From an uncultured Microbacteriaceae bacterium (GTDB taxonomy: Bacteria > Actinomycetota > Actinomycetes > Actinomycetales > Microbacteriaceae): a DNA stretch of 5,437 nucleotides. Made by a program: the position numbers and the translations under genes. The stretch is from NCBI GenBank assembly GCA_937896185.1, contig CALBMG010000153.1:1-5437 (forward strand). Direction: 5' to 3'. The notes beneath the pieces were generated by a model that saw nothing but the letters and a program-made list of their open reading frames with translations, searched no databases and was not told the origin of the DNA. This document shows, piece by piece, positions 4,989-5,437 of this stretch. How positions within the stretch are numbered: the stretch's first letter is position 1; each line of letters opens with the position of its first letter.

Positions 4989-5437
4989 ATGCAGATTACG
5001 GTTGTAAAGCGCGACGGACGCCGCGAGGTCTACGACGCCAACAAGATCAACCTGGCTATCGAAGAAGCCGCCGCCGGCTTCCCCGACAAGGTCGCATGGG
5101 TAACCCAGATCGCAACCGAACTCGAACTCACCCTGTTCGACGGCATCACCTCGCAGCAGCTCGACGAAGCAGTCATCCAGGTCGCACTCCAGAACGTCAA
5201 AGACGACCCCGGATTCGACACCATCGCCGCACGACTGCTGCTGAAAACCATTTACAAGCGCGTTCTCGGTGACTACCGCGACGAGGCAGAACTCAAGTCG
5301 CTGCACGCCGCACACTTCGAAGAAAACGTCCGCCGCGGAGTCGAAGAAGGACTGCTCGACACCCGCCTCGTCGAAATGTTCGACTTCGACCGTCTGGCCG
5401 CAGAGCTCGAGCCCGCACACGACTCGCTGCTCAAATA
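4989..5437 (+). CDS. nrdA: Class I ribonucleoside-diphosphate reductase, large (alpha) subunit, N-terminal part
   Basis: The first 149 codons are present and the frame is still open at the window end. The enzyme reduces ribonucleoside diphosphates to deoxyribonucleotides in the cytoplasm, using a radical from a small (NrdB) subunit not seen here. Residues 3-92 form an ATP-cone, the allosteric overall-activity domain: VVKRDGRREVYDANKI (5-20), LFDGITSQQLDEAVIQ (49-64) and AARLLLKTIYKRV (80-92) align with E. coli NrdA. Lys7/Arg8 and Lys19 match its nucleotide-binding K9/R10 and K21. Residues 93-149 (YRDEAEL... VEEGLLDTRLVEMFDFDRLAAEL... DSLLK) match the start of the reductase N-terminal domain. 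The intact ATP-cone argues for class Ia-type NrdA rather than the cone-less or cone-truncated NrdE of class Ib. The strong Shine-Dalgarno and upstream NrdR boxes agree. The catalytic cysteines lie beyond the window. Confidence 0.95.
   Translation, partial: MQITVVKRDGRREVYDANKINLAIEEAAAGFPDKVAWVTQIATELELTLFDGITSQQLDEAVIQVALQNVKDDPGFDTIAARLLLKTIYKRVLGDYRDEAELKSLHAAHFEENVRRGVEEGLLDTRLVEMFDFDRLAAELEPAHDSLLK

Noticed and set aside
4689..5420. 243-codon minus-strand frame opposite nrdA
   Set aside because: nrdA is certain on the plus strand. This frame is its antisense shadow running across the regulatory region.

Overview
This window looks like chromosomal DNA of a high-GC Gram-positive bacterium (Actinomycetota). 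The signs are G/C-rich third codon positions, several starts that look leaderless (a TANNNT -10 box a few bases before ATG), and the protein families present. I cannot name the genus. There are no tRNAs, rRNAs, insertion sequences, phage genes or CRISPR arrays.

Layout. The first ~106 bases are the 3' end of an unrecognised gene. A plus-strand block follows at 150-2736: a DedA-family membrane protein, a class III (CaiB/BaiF) CoA-transferase, and an alpha/beta hydrolase. These genes are separated by 4 and 3 nt, so they are probably one operon starting from a leaderless promoter. A minus-strand pair faces it, 3' end to 3' end: an MFS permease (3520-4692) followed by a second, unrelated-looking alpha/beta hydrolase (2745-3494). 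Only 8 nt separate the converging stop codons at 2736/2745. The second hydrolase has its own leaderless-type promoter, and the -10 of that promoter lies inside a near-perfect palindrome.

The 296-bp divergent region 4693-4988 separates the permease from the first 149 codons of nrdA, which encodes the large subunit of an aerobic class I ribonucleotide reductase and runs off the window end. This region is the richest part of the window. In order it holds the permease -10, a short inverted repeat, two head-to-head DnaA boxes forming a perfect 16-bp palindrome, two NrdR boxes exactly 32 bp apart overlapping a plausible nrdA promoter, a ~79-nt leader with two small hairpins, and a strong Shine-Dalgarno.

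Reading. The nrdA upstream region looks like a dual control site that couples dNTP synthesis to replication initiation (DnaA) and to nucleotide pool state (NrdR). The other genes are accessory metabolism and transport with unknown substrates. I see no clear new multi-gene system. The best leads are the DnaA/NrdR arrangement, the palindrome-embedded leaderless promoter, and a DedA protein that appears to lack a conserved acidic residue.
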